Source: Gremmenia infestans (taxonomy: Eukaryota; Ascomycota; Leotiomycetes; Helotiales; Hamatocanthoscyphaceae). Taken from it: 64,000 bases of DNA. The stretch lies in NCBI GenBank assembly GCA_032629725.1, contig JAFEVB010000009.1, positions 461,105 through 525,104 on the forward strand, written 5' to 3'. This document shows, in pieces, positions 36,981 through 49,395 of this stretch. Position numbers and translations under genes: made by a program. Within the stretch, counting starts at the first letter, position 1; every line of letters begins with the position of its first letter. Under the pieces are notes generated by a model. The model was not told the DNA's origin. It saw only the letters and a list, made by a program, of their open reading frames with translations, and did not search any database.

Positions 36981-39900
36981 TCGAGTGGCTGCTGGACCAG
37001 CTGGGACGGGTTGCAATTGGAAATATTGAAGGTCAGTCCGTGTTTTAGTTACACGCGCGGTTTTCTTTGACAGTATAGATGTATAGATGCAAAGATGCAT
37101 ATATCCTGCCTCTCTGAGATGTGATTTGCCAGATAGGAGAGAGAGGAGAGAGAGGAGACAAGTGAGCTTTTGACTGTCTCTCCAGCCTAGTCATACTTGT
37201 GACTTGCATGAGGGGCAGTCTAGTCACGTGATATCCTCATTGACCCTGTTCTTGTCTCTACCTGTCTTTGCAAACACTCGCTGATCAGAGCAATAACTTA
37301 CCAGGCATCTCAATCAAAGAATTATTTGAGCGATTTGACAATGCATTCACCGTTGAAGATGGCGTCAAAAACGGTCTCTGGGAGACCCTCCTGTCGATGG
37401 ATCATGTGCTGTTGGGGAATGCGAAGGAGAAGCTTGCATTCAAGATGCTGTCCTTGGATACCATTTTCACGTTGGGATTGGGCAATAGACAGTTCAAGCT
37501 GCGGCATGCAGTACCAGTGCCGGTGAAGGCTGCTGAGGATACGATTGAGGTCGATAATAGCCCTGCTCCAGCTCCGACTCCTGCTCATGCTTCTGCTCCA
37601 GCTCCACAACCGCTCGTAGATCCGGGTGTCCCAGAGCCAGCTAAGAAGCGCAGGGGCAGACCACCCAAGAACAAGGGTGACCAGCCACCAATACCCAAAC
37701 GTCAATATCGCAAGAAGCAAGCTGTAGACTCACCGAACCACGATACTCCTATCCCATCGATCGAGACCACTACAGACGAAAGCACCGACAATGCACACAC
37801 CAAGAGAGGTAGCCCTGGACCTGTGGTTGCAAATTGGAAAGCCGCCGTCAACTCAGCGGTAAATGCCGTACAGGGTGGGTTCCGGAACCTTAGAAGAAGC
37901 AGAAGCAACACTGCCGAGAGGAACCCACAACCCGATCTTGCCCTTGAAGATGCTTCAGGCACACGTCGGTCGACGAGATTGAGAAGCCATACACCTATCA
38001 ACTACTCTCTACGACGCAGTAGGACACCGTCAGTTTCAGGCCAGGATGTTGCAGTGAGACATGCCAGCAGTGGAAGTGGGAACTTACAACCCGTGCAAGA
38101 AGATGCGCAGGCCAATAGCAATGTCACAAAAAACGCAGAAGTCAGCGAAGACCAAAATGAAGATGTCTTTGATACGCCTTCATTTCCACATATAACGACA
38201 CCCAGAAGCCCAAGCCCGGAGACACATGTGGGCGAATCTGCGGAACCCTCACAGCACACCCCAGCGAAGAAAACACGGGGCAGAGCTCGAATTCAATCCC
38301 CGGAGGATAGGTTCGGCGAAAGTTCGATCATCTTACGGAGAGACAAACTACACAATAAAGATCGCCGGGCTGGAATTTCAGGAGTATACAAGGATGCAAC
38401 AGAATCAACTCAGCGTCGAATCCAAGCAGAAGTCGCTGCCTCGGCCGTTCTTGTCTTCAAATCGGACAGACTCAAGAGTCCAAACTGGCTTGAGGAGAAC
38501 CGAGGATCTTGGCAGGAACCCATCGCCGAAGCAATTGCTGCTGCGATTATTGATAAGGAAGACAACACCCAAGGACCACGACGTCGTCGTCAGGAAAGCC
38601 GCAAGAAGGACATATCAGTCAAGGGATCTGACGTAAATCTTGAGTCAGCTACAGCCCAAAATGGGGCCAAAGCTACCAAGAAGAGGACGAGAGACGAAGA
38701 ATCTGACAACTTCGGTGATGCAACTGAGCGAGTAGGAGAGCTGGAGTCTAGTGCGAAGCGTCAAAAGACTCCGGATAACAACAAGAGGAAAACAGTGGAC
38801 ATCGTCGATGAATCGCCACCAAGTCAACCGGCCAAGCGACAAAAAAGCAATCCGCCTGATGAGACGGAAGCGTTGGCAAAATCCCTTGGTGAACAGAACA
38901 AGGAACCTCCAGCGGTACTGGCAGGTCCACCCGCACAAGCAGAAGTGCAGCCTTCAGCAGAGGGTGCAATACCACTTACTCTCCCCGTCCAACCTCAATT
39001 AAAGCGGAAGATGTCAATGACATCAAACACACTGTCACAGGGAGAGCCTACGCATAAGAGGCAGCGAATGAACGCAAATATTACCCCATTGCCGTTGGCT
39101 CCAAAGGGAACATCCATTGCAACAGGGACGCAGCAGTACCGCATTCCCTCAATCCATCCTTCATTTACGCAGAACGTGAGTCATAAATCTCCATATCAAC
39201 CACAGCCGACGTCGTTCTACCCCCAGGAATTTAGAGACCTCGATCAGGTGTCCTTCAACACCCACCCCCCGGTCGTTCCTTCATTCTTTGGCTCCTCAAA
39301 TTTAGCGGTGGCTTCACAAGCGATTTCAAGTTACGATGCGTCTTCGAATGGGACAGGAATGTCTACAATGCAAAGTGCTATACCAAGACACTTGCAAGGT
39401 AGTCGATACACCCCGAGCTACCGAAGCCCATATGCCTCGAGAGACCAACAATCCCAAGAACCCCAACCGCCGTCTTATCGTTCACCGTATGCTCCCACTA
39501 CACCTATGCCGGCACCTACTGTTGAACCGCTCCAGGTCAGCAACACACAGCTATCAGAAGCCGTCTCGCCTCCACCTGCGCCGACACCTTCTGTTAACCT
39601 ACCCCCGGTCAGCAATACACAGCCTTTAGAAGCCGTTTCCCCTTCATTTACGCCGGCACCTCCGGTTAACCTACCTCAGGCCAGCAATACACAGCCCCTA
39701 GAAACCGTTTCGCCACCATCTGCACCCACTGTATACCCAGCCTCCCAGTCTCTACCAACAACCAATTTCGAGATTTATGATCACCAGTCAGCCGTTTTTC
39801 GACCAAATCCCACGTCAAAACCCAAGGTCACTGGCCCGAAGAAGCCAACTCCGGTAAAACGCAAGCGTGGGCGGCCGAAGAAAGTTAGTCTCTTGAGCAC

Positions 39901-42900
39901 AGCTTTAGACCCAGAGTCGGAGGCCAAAGGTGGCGAGTTGTTTGACCCCTTACCTGCTCCATCGAACGAGTCGCCGTCAGCATCTACACGGCCACCATTG
40001 AGTAATAGAGAAGCATCTATTCCTAGTTCCAATGAAGGAGAACCCGTCATTCCCAAGCCTCCAAAGTTTCTTTCGAAGGCTCAACGAGCAGCTCAAGAGA
40101 AGGTGAAGGTTGAAGCTGCTTATATAACGGCTGGTGCAGTTGACGTTCCCGATGGAGTTATCAGACTCGCTGCTCGTTATGAACAGGTTGTTGGGAACCT
40201 CCTCCTTTCCAAGGACAAGCATGTCTTGGAGTTCTTCGGCATCGACCAGAATCCCCCTGAATTACCGATGTTTGTCTTGGAGATTTCGAAAATGAACCAC
40301 AACCCCATCACGTCCGTCAAAGGATCAGATCCGATGGAAATCCGTGTCATGTCTGGCGTAAGAGGCAGGCCTAAGGCTCACTGTTTCCAGTTTTCCACGT
40401 CCAATGAAGCCTACGAAGCCGCCAGTCATATGAGATCCAAGCTTGTGACTGCTAAAATCACTCTTCAGGTCCAGACTGGTGGTGAATATGCTGGTCCCAT
40501 TGAAGCCGAGTATGGTATTTTGAAGCCATGGAAATGCGAAAAGTGCGGCGCTCGATTCAAGAATGATCTTGGCCTCAAATACCACGTCACCAAGTCCCAG
40601 ACTGAGTGTAATCCAAACTTCGACGCCTCACAGTTAATAGCACGGAAAAAGTATGCTTCACGAAAGCCCAAGAAAGTCCCCAAGAAGCCAAGTCGGAAAT
40701 CATTTAACGCCCCTGAGAGTTCTACTCAACAAGAGCCCGAAAATGTTGACATGGAGGCTGAAGGGCGGCAAGATCTAGACCAGGAGACAGATGACTCTTC
40801 CTCTAGCGATAGCAATGATTCCATCTTCGAGTGGGCACAAATTGTTGCTACCAATGGCATTCAGGCGAAGAAATACGATGCAAAATATACGCAAGACGCA
40901 GGACAGAGTGATGCAGAGGACGATGCCATGCCCGATGCCCTGCCCGATGCCATGCCCGATGCCCTGCCCGATGCCCTGCCCGATGCCCTGCCCGATGCCA
41001 TGCCCGATGTCATGTCCGATGCACCTGCGACTCAGATTCAAGGCGGCCCCCGGAAAGACAAGTACCGGCGTATGCGTTTCGAGGGCGAACTATTAAATGA
41101 TCTCGCCAAAGAATACAACCACCCCCTAGCCGATTCAATCCTCTTGACTTCATTCAGTCGTACATCAACTTTCATTCCAGCTCGTGATGATAAATTGTTT
41201 CAAAAGAGGGTTTTAGCTTTCGTCCTAGGCAATGGTGGCATGTTTCCTGGTGACAAAAACCTGTGGTTTGCCTTTGTCGCTGCCTGGTTGAAACATCCAG
41301 ATAAGTCTGGTGATCTTCCCGAATTCAAATTCATGGCAAGGGCAGTTGACCAGCTTGTTGATGCAAAGAAGCTGCTCAATTTTGAAATGTCGTGCAAGCC
41401 ACTCGGGAAAAATGTAAACGTTAGAGGGATTAGCCGCACGTTTCTTGTTGCGTCAGATGCTATGTCTGACACCTCGAAAATCAAGCGTCTCAAGAGTCGG
41501 ATTCGCAAATCTTTCCCTGGGTACTATCTCCCGTCTAGATATGCTCCTCCAGAGCCGTGGCTCTCAAAAATGAAGACTATGCTTTCTAATCAGGGTAACT
41601 GGGGTCCATCAAATGCCGACATTTTTGATTATGAGGACGAGGAAGAAGATCAGAACGAGCCAGTCCTAGAGGATGAAATAGAGCTTGACGAATCTAGCGA
41701 GGAGGAGGAAGACGAACCACATGAATCATTAGGGCGAATTCGCAGCCGTAGGAGAGGCAGCCAAGTCTCATTAGGAGATGACTTGTCTGGTGAAGATTCA
41801 GATGACCCTGCGCCACAGCGAAGTAGGGCTAGATATTATGGTGTTTCCAATCGTCGAAGAAATAGAGCCCATGAACCTGGAATTCCTTTGACACGGGAAG
41901 AAAAGGACCGCCGCGCTCGCCTTGCCTGCGTTCGTCTCCATGCTTGGGCTCCTGTTTCGTCACCAATGCCAAACACGACTACTGGTGCATGGGATCAGAT
42001 CAAGGCTATCAAAAGGCCCTCTCCATTCACCGAGGAGGAAAGGCAACGGCGCGCACAACAGGCTCTCTCTCGCACTCATGGGTGGGCCCCGGCCCGTACA
42101 TTTTTGCCTAACCCAAAAACGGGTGCATGGAATCAGAAGCCTCTTACTCGTAAGGTTCAGCGAAAGCCTCGAATGCCGGAGCCCATCACTTTCTTGCAGG
42201 CACCGAGTGGAGCGTGGTCGCAGCGAGCATTCGGTCATGGCGTTGAACCTATCTTTTCTAGACCAGCTCGCAGAACTGATGGCAATCGAGGCCAACAAAC
42301 ATATTTACAAAGACTAGATAATGGTTTCCGGCCTGTCGTTGTTCCCAAGAAAGGGAAACCCCTCTATGATTTCCCTTCAAAGAAAGTTCTACGGCGCTCC
42401 AGACACTCGCCATTATATGGTTCTGATACCGATCTTCAAAACTCAACCGAGCTTGATGATAGACCTCGCAAGAGATTGCCGAAAGTAAAAGCTATTGAAG
42501 ACCCGCATGCTGTCAGAGTCTCAAAGGCAACGGGTCGTCCTATACGCAAATATGTAAAAAAGCAGCCTTATCAGCGAGATTCCATAAGACGTGGTTCCAC
42601 TTTGTCTCGGGTTGATTCCTTCAACTATTCCTCGGAATCATCCACTGAGCCGGAGAATGTCCGTCGGTCCGATAGGATGCCAAAGCTGGGTGTTCGATCT
42701 CTGAATGAGATTGACCTTTTTGACAAGTTCATCGAGTCTGAGCCCAAGTCAGTCGCGAAAAACGTGAGGGCAAACCCGGGACTGAAGACTTTACCAGACT
42801 CTTTCTGGTCGACTGACTTGGAAGAGGGTGGGTCTACTAGGGGGTATGGAAACGTACAGTTCTCAGAACCAAAAATTGCTTTGTATGATTGCGACATGGC

Positions 42901-44662
42901 GGATGGTTCCTGGACTTGTCAAAACTCGCATAGTCTTATACCGGCCACCTTCAAGGTCAGGTGGTCGGAAGAAGATAGCTTTACGGTCAAGACGATCCCT
43001 TACTACGATCTTGAGCGTGATCTAGAAGAAGCCGAAGTCTCGGAGCTAGAACAGCCTCAAAATCGGCAACAGAGAAATTCCTTATTGAAAAGCAATCAAG
43101 AACCCAGCCAAGGTATTTTCGAAACGGCACGGCAGCAAATAGCACTACTTGAAGATTTCGCACATGTTTTGCCAGATCCAAAAGAAGCTCCCAAGACCTT
43201 CGGGGTCGAAATCTCATCATATGGTCTTCGAACTCGCACCAAGCAAGGAATCAAGACCCAAACAACATCAGCAGCTTTCGACACGCGCCTGGTCTTCGCT
43301 GTGATTGTCATCCGGACTCTTACTGGTGGTTTAGAAGGACTAATAGATTGGGTCATCCTCTCCAAGCTGTTCCCCGACTTCTCTATCAGCTTTCTTACCA
43401 CGTCATGGCGGCAGCTTTCAAAGAAGTACGATTCCCGAGTTGATGAGCTGGTTGGTGATTTCCAGACGGGATTCTTGGATGCATACCAGAAAGGTGACGT
43501 ACCAGCGATCGATTTCGACAATCTGATGAATTACGACTGGGACGCGTTGATTGACTGGACGCTCGCGACCTTCTCTGCATCCCTCGGCTCCCGCTCCATT
43601 ACTCTTCCATCTACTCGCCACGAACTGGAAAGAGAGTTCACGCTCAGTGAACCACGCGACAACGATCCGCAGAATTGGCGCGCAACATATTTCAGCCATA
43701 TCAGCCCGAAAGCACCCATCTACAAGCGTCTCGGCGTCGCATGTTCAATTCCCTCCTCAATTCCCATCCACGAACCCGACCCCACTCCTTACAACAGCCT
43801 CGAAGTAGCCAAATCCTGGGTCCGTGCCGTAGCTCTGACACCCGAGAGCGAATGGTCCGAATCTTCATCACTCGCGCGGACCAAACTCTCCAGCCTAGGA
43901 ACACCAGTCATCGAAAAAGCAGTTGCGGAACTCAAGGAAACGAAAATAATCCATCACCGCTCGAAAGGCCGCGTCTCACCTGGTCGCAGCTACGAGGTAA
44001 TGGATGCTTTCCTTGCTCCTCTGCGGAAAACCATTTCGGCTGAGCAGTTCGTACAAGCGGTTCGATTCAAGGAGTATCTGGACGAGCAGTTTGCGAATGG
44101 GCAGGAGAGGATTAGGGTGCAGTATATGGCTGATGGAGGGGCCACCATGTGCACCTCTCACCTGCAAGCTGGCAGGCGGGTGCGGCTTGAGGGGATAAAT
44201 GTGCCGATGGAAAAGTTTGGCATGTGTGAAAATGGCGGGTATGAGACGAAGACTATTCGGAAAGAGAGGTTCCGGTTTGATATCGACATGCTGCCTACGC
44301 CGTCATACCTGTTGAGCGATTCTCTTCCCTTCCTCAGTATCCCACCTCCTGGACCGCGTGAGAATGGCGAGTTGCCTCTCTGGCTTGATGTCGGTGGCCA
44401 CGTGATCCAGGACTTGTGGAGACGGGTTGTGGTAGCTGTTGCACAGACTGTTGCGTTGAGATCTGGTGTTACGTTAGACGGGCTCGTCAAGGCGTTTGCT
44501 CCTACATTTGGGAAGTGGGAGATGACATGTCTGGTGGAGTGGGGGGTTCAAGTTGGGATGTTCGAGAGGGTACATCCTCGAATTGAGGGGTGGACTGTGG
44601 GGGAGTGGTGGTGGGTTATTGTAGGGAGGCTTTGTGAAGGTGGGGATGAGGCCGTTGTATGA
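36956..44662 (+). CDS. tfc3: Large TFIIIC tau138/Tfc3-like protein with AT-hooks
   Basis: Exon 1 is 36956-37031 and exon 2 is 37305-44662, giving 2477 aa; the joined start reads MAHSREQMIEWLLDQLGR then IEGISIKELF, a winged-helix-like block. AT-hook-like motifs are at about 139 (KKRRGRPPK) and 877 (KRKRGRPKK). A zinc-finger-like motif, CEKCGARF plus a later His, is near 1103. Acidic and low-complexity regions lie between, with several internal repeats. The C-terminal 450 residues are folded: VIRTLTGGLEGLIDW (about 2030), then IDFDNLMNYDWDALIDW, then winged-helix-like segments to the end. These match my memory of the C-terminal region of fungal TFIIIC subunit tau138/Tfc3, which binds the B-box of tRNA genes. 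The AT-hooks fit DNA binding. The length is unusually large for the family. Assignment rests mainly on the C-terminal blocks. Confidence 0.8.
39484..39735 (+). repeat. Coding proline-rich repeat, about 26 residues per unit
   Basis: Three imperfect copies of about 78 nt encode units like LPPVSNTQPLEAVSP separated by Ala/Pro-rich linkers, at about residues 752-836 of the Tfc3-like protein. Confidence 0.8.
40922..41017 (+). repeat. 12-bp coding minisatellite (Asp-Ala-Met/Leu-Pro)n
   Basis: Eight tandem 12-bp units of GATGCC[A/C]TGCCC, the last one diverged (GATGTCATGTCC). They encode DAMP/DALP repeats at about residues 1232-1263 of the Tfc3-like protein. The unit number is likely variable between strains. 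Confidence 0.95.
41893..42233 (+). repeat. Coding repeat with GAWxQ core
   Basis: Three related units each end in T/S-GAW-D/N/S-Q: TTTGAWDQ, PKTGAWNQ and APSGAWSQ. The first two are preceded by a WAP tripeptide and by an Arg-rich helix-like segment (RRARLACVRLHAWAP and RRAQQALSRTHGWAP). Spacing is about 45-50 residues, at about residues 1555-1668. Confidence 0.8.
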
Positions 44663-45882
44663 TAGATAGATGGGGGTTTGTAGAGACTATGGGACAAAAC
44701 AGCATAGCACGACTTCATTGTTGGCACGGGATTGTTTAGTATAGCGATAGCGACGCGGTTGGACAAGTTGTATGATATATGTTAAACATGTTATATATGA
44801 ATAATAATATTGGACAAGAATAATACAGCGTCTCTTGAAACTCCTTGGAATCTATAGTTTGCTACTCTTAATACTAGGTAGTAAAATTATCGAATTATCC
44901 GGATAGCCTTGCCTACGAAAAGAAAAGGAATCATAAACCAGTTAACACTCTGAAAACCGAATTGATTCTTTATTAGTTCATCGTCCATCTAGCAGTTTGT
45001 GGGGGCAACGTAGAACAGGTTCTACATCTGTATTCGTGCTAGAGTATGTAGAAGTCTGCATAGGTCTTCTAGCCTGGAACGGACGTTGAATTGATGTATC
45101 CAACCAACCAATCAGCGTTTTTTGTAAGAGACATCATTGTATTGAAAGCGAATAAAAAGCCCCAGGTACTTCGCTCCTCTCTCATGTAGAACCTTGACGT
45201 ATAAAGTTGGTAATGCGAGGCGGAATACGCATATGCATACTAGTAATCCCCGAAAGGATTTGCACTAGGGGATTGATATTTACGTAAGTATGATTAAATT
45301 CCGGAATCGATCAGGAGTCAATGACTTTAACCTTATTAAAATCATGTCTTAATGCTTCTCACGTAAGCATAGGCTAAGCCTAATCTGTATAGTTTAAGTC
45401 TATTTTAGATGTAATACTATAATTTTACCTACTTGGGTATAGTGCGACTATCTCCTATATAACTGACTAATCAATAGATGTATAAAGTAGGAATTACCTT
45501 GTTCAATTCAGCGTTTTAATTCGTAAATATCATGCAGGTGCCGATACCGTAATTTGCACTGGATACCTATGTCAGGGTGGGTCAGATGAGCTATTTTAAG
45601 CAGTGCACGGCTTTCTTGGCAGCCGAAAATAAATAAGTAATACAGTAGGACGACATGTCAAATCATCACCTGCGCCGTACGTTCTAATAATATAATGTAG
45701 GCGCAGCTACATGAAGGACGAGAGAGAGAAAGAAAGAAATAAGGCTTAAGTGAGCCTAAAGTAAGTAAGTATAGTTGTAGGTTCGTAGTCATTCTCTTCT
45801 CCTTTTCATCGTGCTTATTTGTCGCTGGCTGGTTTTCTTATGTGTTTGCGAACAAGTCATCCATTCATTCATTCATTCCTTC
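44663..45882. other. AT-rich intergenic stretch, no gene seen
   Basis: No supported frame. It ends in the promoter of the GT8 gene; an in-frame ATG at 45811 would extend that protein by 24 residues. Confidence 0.6.
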
Positions 45883-47236
45883 ATGGCAGATTTTACCATA
45901 TTCCCCCGGCGTCCAGCCCGCGCTGCGTTCTCTACCATTCTCGTGTGTACATTCATGATATACCTATTCCAATACTACACGTCTCTGGACACCACCCACA
46001 ATGAACGTTCCGCGTTCCCTTCATTGCACCGAGGCCAGACCGAGGAGGTCAGAGGCTCGAGACCTAGGAATTGTTCAGATGCCGACGCCGCATTATATAA
46101 TCCTCCCCCGCGCACCCTAGCTAACATCGACTCGAAATACGCGTTCGCAACATTGCTCGCGGCCAACTACCAAGGGCGGACAGACGACGATATGGAAGAC
46201 GACCATTACTTCGTCGCGGTCCGGATACTGGCGTACCAATTCCTGCACGCGCCGGAAACGCGCAGCAGGCATGGGTATCCGTTTATTGTGCTGGTTACTC
46301 CGGAGGTGTGCGAGGCAAAGCGCGAGCGATTGAGGAGGGATGGGGCCGTTGTTGTCGAGGCGATGCCATTTGAAGTTGCGTCGTGGTTTCAGGTACCGAA
46401 TGCGCAGTGGCGGTCTGTGTTGGCCAAGATGAGGGTTTTGGAGTTGACGCAGTTTGAGAGGGTGCTTTTGTTGGATGGGGATACGGAATTGACTCGGTGA
46501 GTGAGTGAACTTTTGGGGGGGAATGAATATAGTTTCCTGGGGATTGAGAGAGAGATGCCTATTATTATTGGGCTCTTATTTCACGTTAAGGCTGTGGAAG
46601 GAATGCTAATGCGAGGTTTAATGATAGGCCCCTAGATGATATCTTCAACGACCCTGCCACGGCCCTCCAAACCACCATTGACAACCCAGACGGGATAAAT
46701 GAAGATGAAGGACCTCTCCCGTCAACGTACGGCTTTGCTGGGACGTCCCAATTAGACGAGAACCACGGTTTTCCACCGATCCAAGAAGGGGACGTAGTAG
46801 CTAAAGGGTATAAGATCTTTCTTCCTCCATTTACTCATACAAAATTCACACATTATTCTAACACAAAATCCACAGACATTACCTCAACGGCGGCTTCGTG
46901 GTCATGAAACCTTGCCTCAAGCTCCTCAACTACTACATCTCCCTCATACAAACACCAGTCCAACATTTCGAGCCCTATCTGCCCGAGCAAAACCTATGGA
47001 ACTATGCACACAGGGGTGTGCACAAGGGCGGGAATATGCCATGGGCGCATCTGAATCTGACATGGAATGTGCAGGCGGCGAATCTGAAGGATGTAGAGGG
47101 CGGGACGGCGAGTATCCATGAGAAGTTTTGGAATCCGGGGAAGAGGGAGTTGTTGCCTTATTTGGCGACTTGGATGTGGCGGATGAAGGGGTTTTGGGAG
47201 GGGATGGAGGCGAGAGATAGATATAGTTGTGTATAG
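45883..47236 (+). CDS. Glycosyltransferase family 8, type II membrane protein (Gnt1-like)
   Basis: Three exons, 45883-46496, 46628-46807 and 46876-47236, give 384 aa. Donors are GTGAGT and GTATAA. A single hydrophobic anchor (AFSTILVCTFMIYLF) near the N-terminus predicts a type II Golgi or ER membrane protein. The catalytic domain starts with YAFATLLAANYQGR and carries the DxD metal motif in LLLDGDTELTRPLDDIF, which is formed across the first exon join. HYLNGGFVVMKP follows across the second join, matching the family's nucleotide-sugar fold. Fungal members are labelled GT8 or glucose N-acetyltransferase 1-like. The expected role is glycan extension in the secretory pathway with a UDP-sugar donor; the acceptor is unknown. 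An upstream in-frame ATG at 45811 would add a second hydrophobic stretch and is less likely. Confidence 0.88.
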
Positions 47237-47658
47237 TAGGAGTTTGAGGTTAGGCGTTTGCGCGATCAAATATGTTTTTATGATTAGACGTGTTTGCTCT
47301 CTGCTACTAAAATATGATCCGACTTTGAAAACTTGAAACATTTGTATTGACTATTCTGAGACGCCGGTACTGACGTATGCTTAGAACTGAAGCTAGAATT
47401 ATAAAATATGGTATGCCTTTCATGTGCAGATAAGGTGACATTGAGCTGTGGTTTCCCCTGGTTTGAGAAAAGCATGGAAAATACCCCCACCATTAATCAG
47501 CCGCACTACTTTAGCGTGGTAGATCAATGTACTGTAGTCTGGCTTTAAGACAACTTTATAATAAACCGAATTATTGGTTATTTTGCAAGTATCCGCATTA
47601 AATGTTAATTCTCATTCTTATATGTTTATGTTAGTAGTGTACTACCCCGTCGATCAAT
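47237..47658. other. Intergenic stretch with promoter of the Zn2Cys6 gene
   Basis: 422 bp with no supported frame. It ends in an AT-rich leader before the ATG at 47659. Confidence 0.55.
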
Positions 47659-49395
47659 ATGAACAGAAGTTTCAACGGCTGCTGGACCTGTCGACTTCGG
47701 CGCAAAAAGTGCGATGAGCAGCGTCCTGTTTGCAATGAATGCATGACACTCCATATTTCTACCTGCAACTACGGCAACAAGCCGGCATGGATGGACGACG
47801 GCGTAAAGCAGGAGGCCATGGCCGAGCAGATCAAGAACGAGGTCAAGCAGCAGGCTCCTTATCGTCGTCGCGGTAAGCGGGGGTCGGCGGCTACCTCTAA
47901 TTCTAATGTCTCTATTCCCGAATCCAGAGATCAGACCGAAGCAAGTTCTTATATGGATCATTCCAACACGACTCCTTCAGATCCATCAGATGCAACTTCT
48001 CCTATTGACACCAAAAATATATGTAAACAAGTACGAAAGATGAGGCCGTTCCCACAATCAGACTCAGTGCTGTTAGTCTTCTACCTCGAACGCATACTCC
48101 CTTTTCTGTTCCCCTTCTACCGGCCTGCGCCGCTCCACGGAGGCCCAGCATGGATCCTGGATCTGGTCATCAGTAGCCCTGTCATCCGTCAAGCTATCCT
48201 TTGCCAGAGTTCATATTTCTTTGCATTGGCACACCAGACCTCTGCCATTAAAGATGATCGTATGTGGGAAGCCTTACTTGAGCAAACGAAGGATGCGTTT
48301 AACATGTTACGCAATTCTATCCAAATTATCGAGAGCTACGACGAGAATGAGCATATACTTAGCAGCGTTCGCACCATGGCCGCTGTCATGCAGCTGCAAC
48401 GCTTCGAGATCGCCATCACATGTTTTGACAACTGCCAGGCGCATCTCAATGCGGCCCTGACGATTTTCAGGAAAGTCATTGATGTTGTTGGAGCTGTCAA
48501 CCTCGCTAGCTCTTCCACCACGTTCCAAACTATCCTCAGCCTCCTTGGCCCCCCAACATGGGTCCTACCAGCTCAACAAGCTGAGGTGTCTAGCTCCGAG
48601 CAAGCCGCCTTTCGCTTTTCAACGGCCCTGTTGCTTTTTGATGATATCATCGCCAGCACTGCTTTGCAGGAGCGTCCACAACTTTACGACTATCACCACA
48701 GTCTCTTATGCAAAAATGATGGGATCGATTCCGTCCCGCCCATCAACCTTCAAACTACTATGGGGTGTCAAAACTGGGTACTCAAGCAAATCGGCGAGAT
48801 TGCTGTTTTGGACGCATGGAAGAAACACTGCAAGGCAGCCGGGAACCTGGATGTTGGCGAGCTGGTACATCGCGCAACAGCTATCAAGAAAACGCTAGAG
48901 GGTCACCTCTCGTGTTTCGAAAGCGAGTCGGTGTCCGTACCTCAAGAGAGCAGTTTACTAGACGACATGTTCGCAGTAGAAGACTACTACGGCCAGGCTC
49001 GGACCATAGCGCGACAAAGCTCGTTGGTGACACGGATCTGGGCGCATAGTACCTTCCTCTACCTATCTGTAATCGTATCCGGGTGGCAGCCTGCTAACAC
49101 CGATGTGCGGCATCATGTAGCTCAGGTCCTCGAGCTGTTGACGCACCACGTGTCGCCTCCGGCCTTATTGCGTACCATGGCCTGGCCGTTCTGCGTAGTA
49201 GGTTGCTTGACAGAGACTGCGCAAAAAGCCTGTATACGCGACATGGTAGACTCGCTGCGGCCAGCTAGTCGCTTTAGCACTGTGCGCCGCAGCTTTGATA
49301 TTATAGAAAAGGTGTGGAATGATAGGGCTATGGGCAATCCTGGCGAATTCGCCACGTATTTTCAAAGTGATACTGCTATTATCTTACTTGTTTAA
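47659..49395 (+). CDS. Zn2Cys6 fungal-specific transcription factor
   Basis: A single-exon frame of 578 aa. Residues 8-35 form a full binuclear zinc cluster, C-x2-C-x6-C-x6-C-x2-C-x7-C, with the basic RLRRKK segment between the second and third Cys. A Lys/Arg-rich linker follows (about 50-75). The rest is the helical fungal-specific transcription factor domain 2 type, beginning around VLLVFYLERILPFLFPFY, and ending with the stop at 49395. It is expected to bind CGG triplets in the nucleus. A CGG-N10-CCG inverted repeat lies 1.7 kb downstream, beside the dehydrogenase gene. The gene is convergent to that dehydrogenase (441 bp between stops), so local control of the dehydrogenase and monooxygenase genes is a reasonable inference. 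The long open frames inside it on other frames have no motif. Confidence 0.95.
   Translation: MNRSFNGCWTCRLRRKKCDEQRPVCNECMTLHISTCNYGNKPAWMDDGVKQEAMAEQIKNEVKQQAPYRRRGKRGSAATSNSNVSIPESRDQTEASSYMDHSNTTPSDPSDATSPIDTKNICKQVRKMRPFPQSDSVLLVFYLERILPFLFPFYRPAPLHGGPAWILDLVISSPVIRQAILCQSSYFFALAHQTSAIKDDRMWEALLEQTKDAFNMLRNSIQIIESYDENEHILSSVRTMAAVMQLQRFEIAITCFDNCQAHLNAALTIFRKVIDVVGAVNLASSSTTFQTILSLLGPPTWVLPAQQAEVSSSEQAAFRFSTALLLFDDIIASTALQERPQLYDYHHSLLCKNDGIDSVPPINLQTTMGCQNWVLKQIGEIAVLDAWKKHCKAAGNLDVGELVHRATAIKKTLEGHLSCFESESVSVPQESSLLDDMFAVEDYYGQARTIARQSSLVTRIWAHSTFLYLSVIVSGWQPANTDVRHHVAQVLELLTHHVSPPALLRTMAWPFCVVGCLTETAQKACIRDMVDSLRPASRFSTVRRSFDIIEKVWNDRAMGNPGEFATYFQSDTAIILLV

Noticed and set aside
40775..41041. 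Minus-strand frame encoding a Gly-His-Gly-Ile-Gly-Gln repeat
   Set aside because: It is only the antisense reading of the 12-bp coding minisatellite in the Tfc3-like gene.
41922..42317. 131-codon plus-strand frame inside the Tfc3-like gene
   Set aside because: It lies in an alternative frame of a long, well-supported coding exon.
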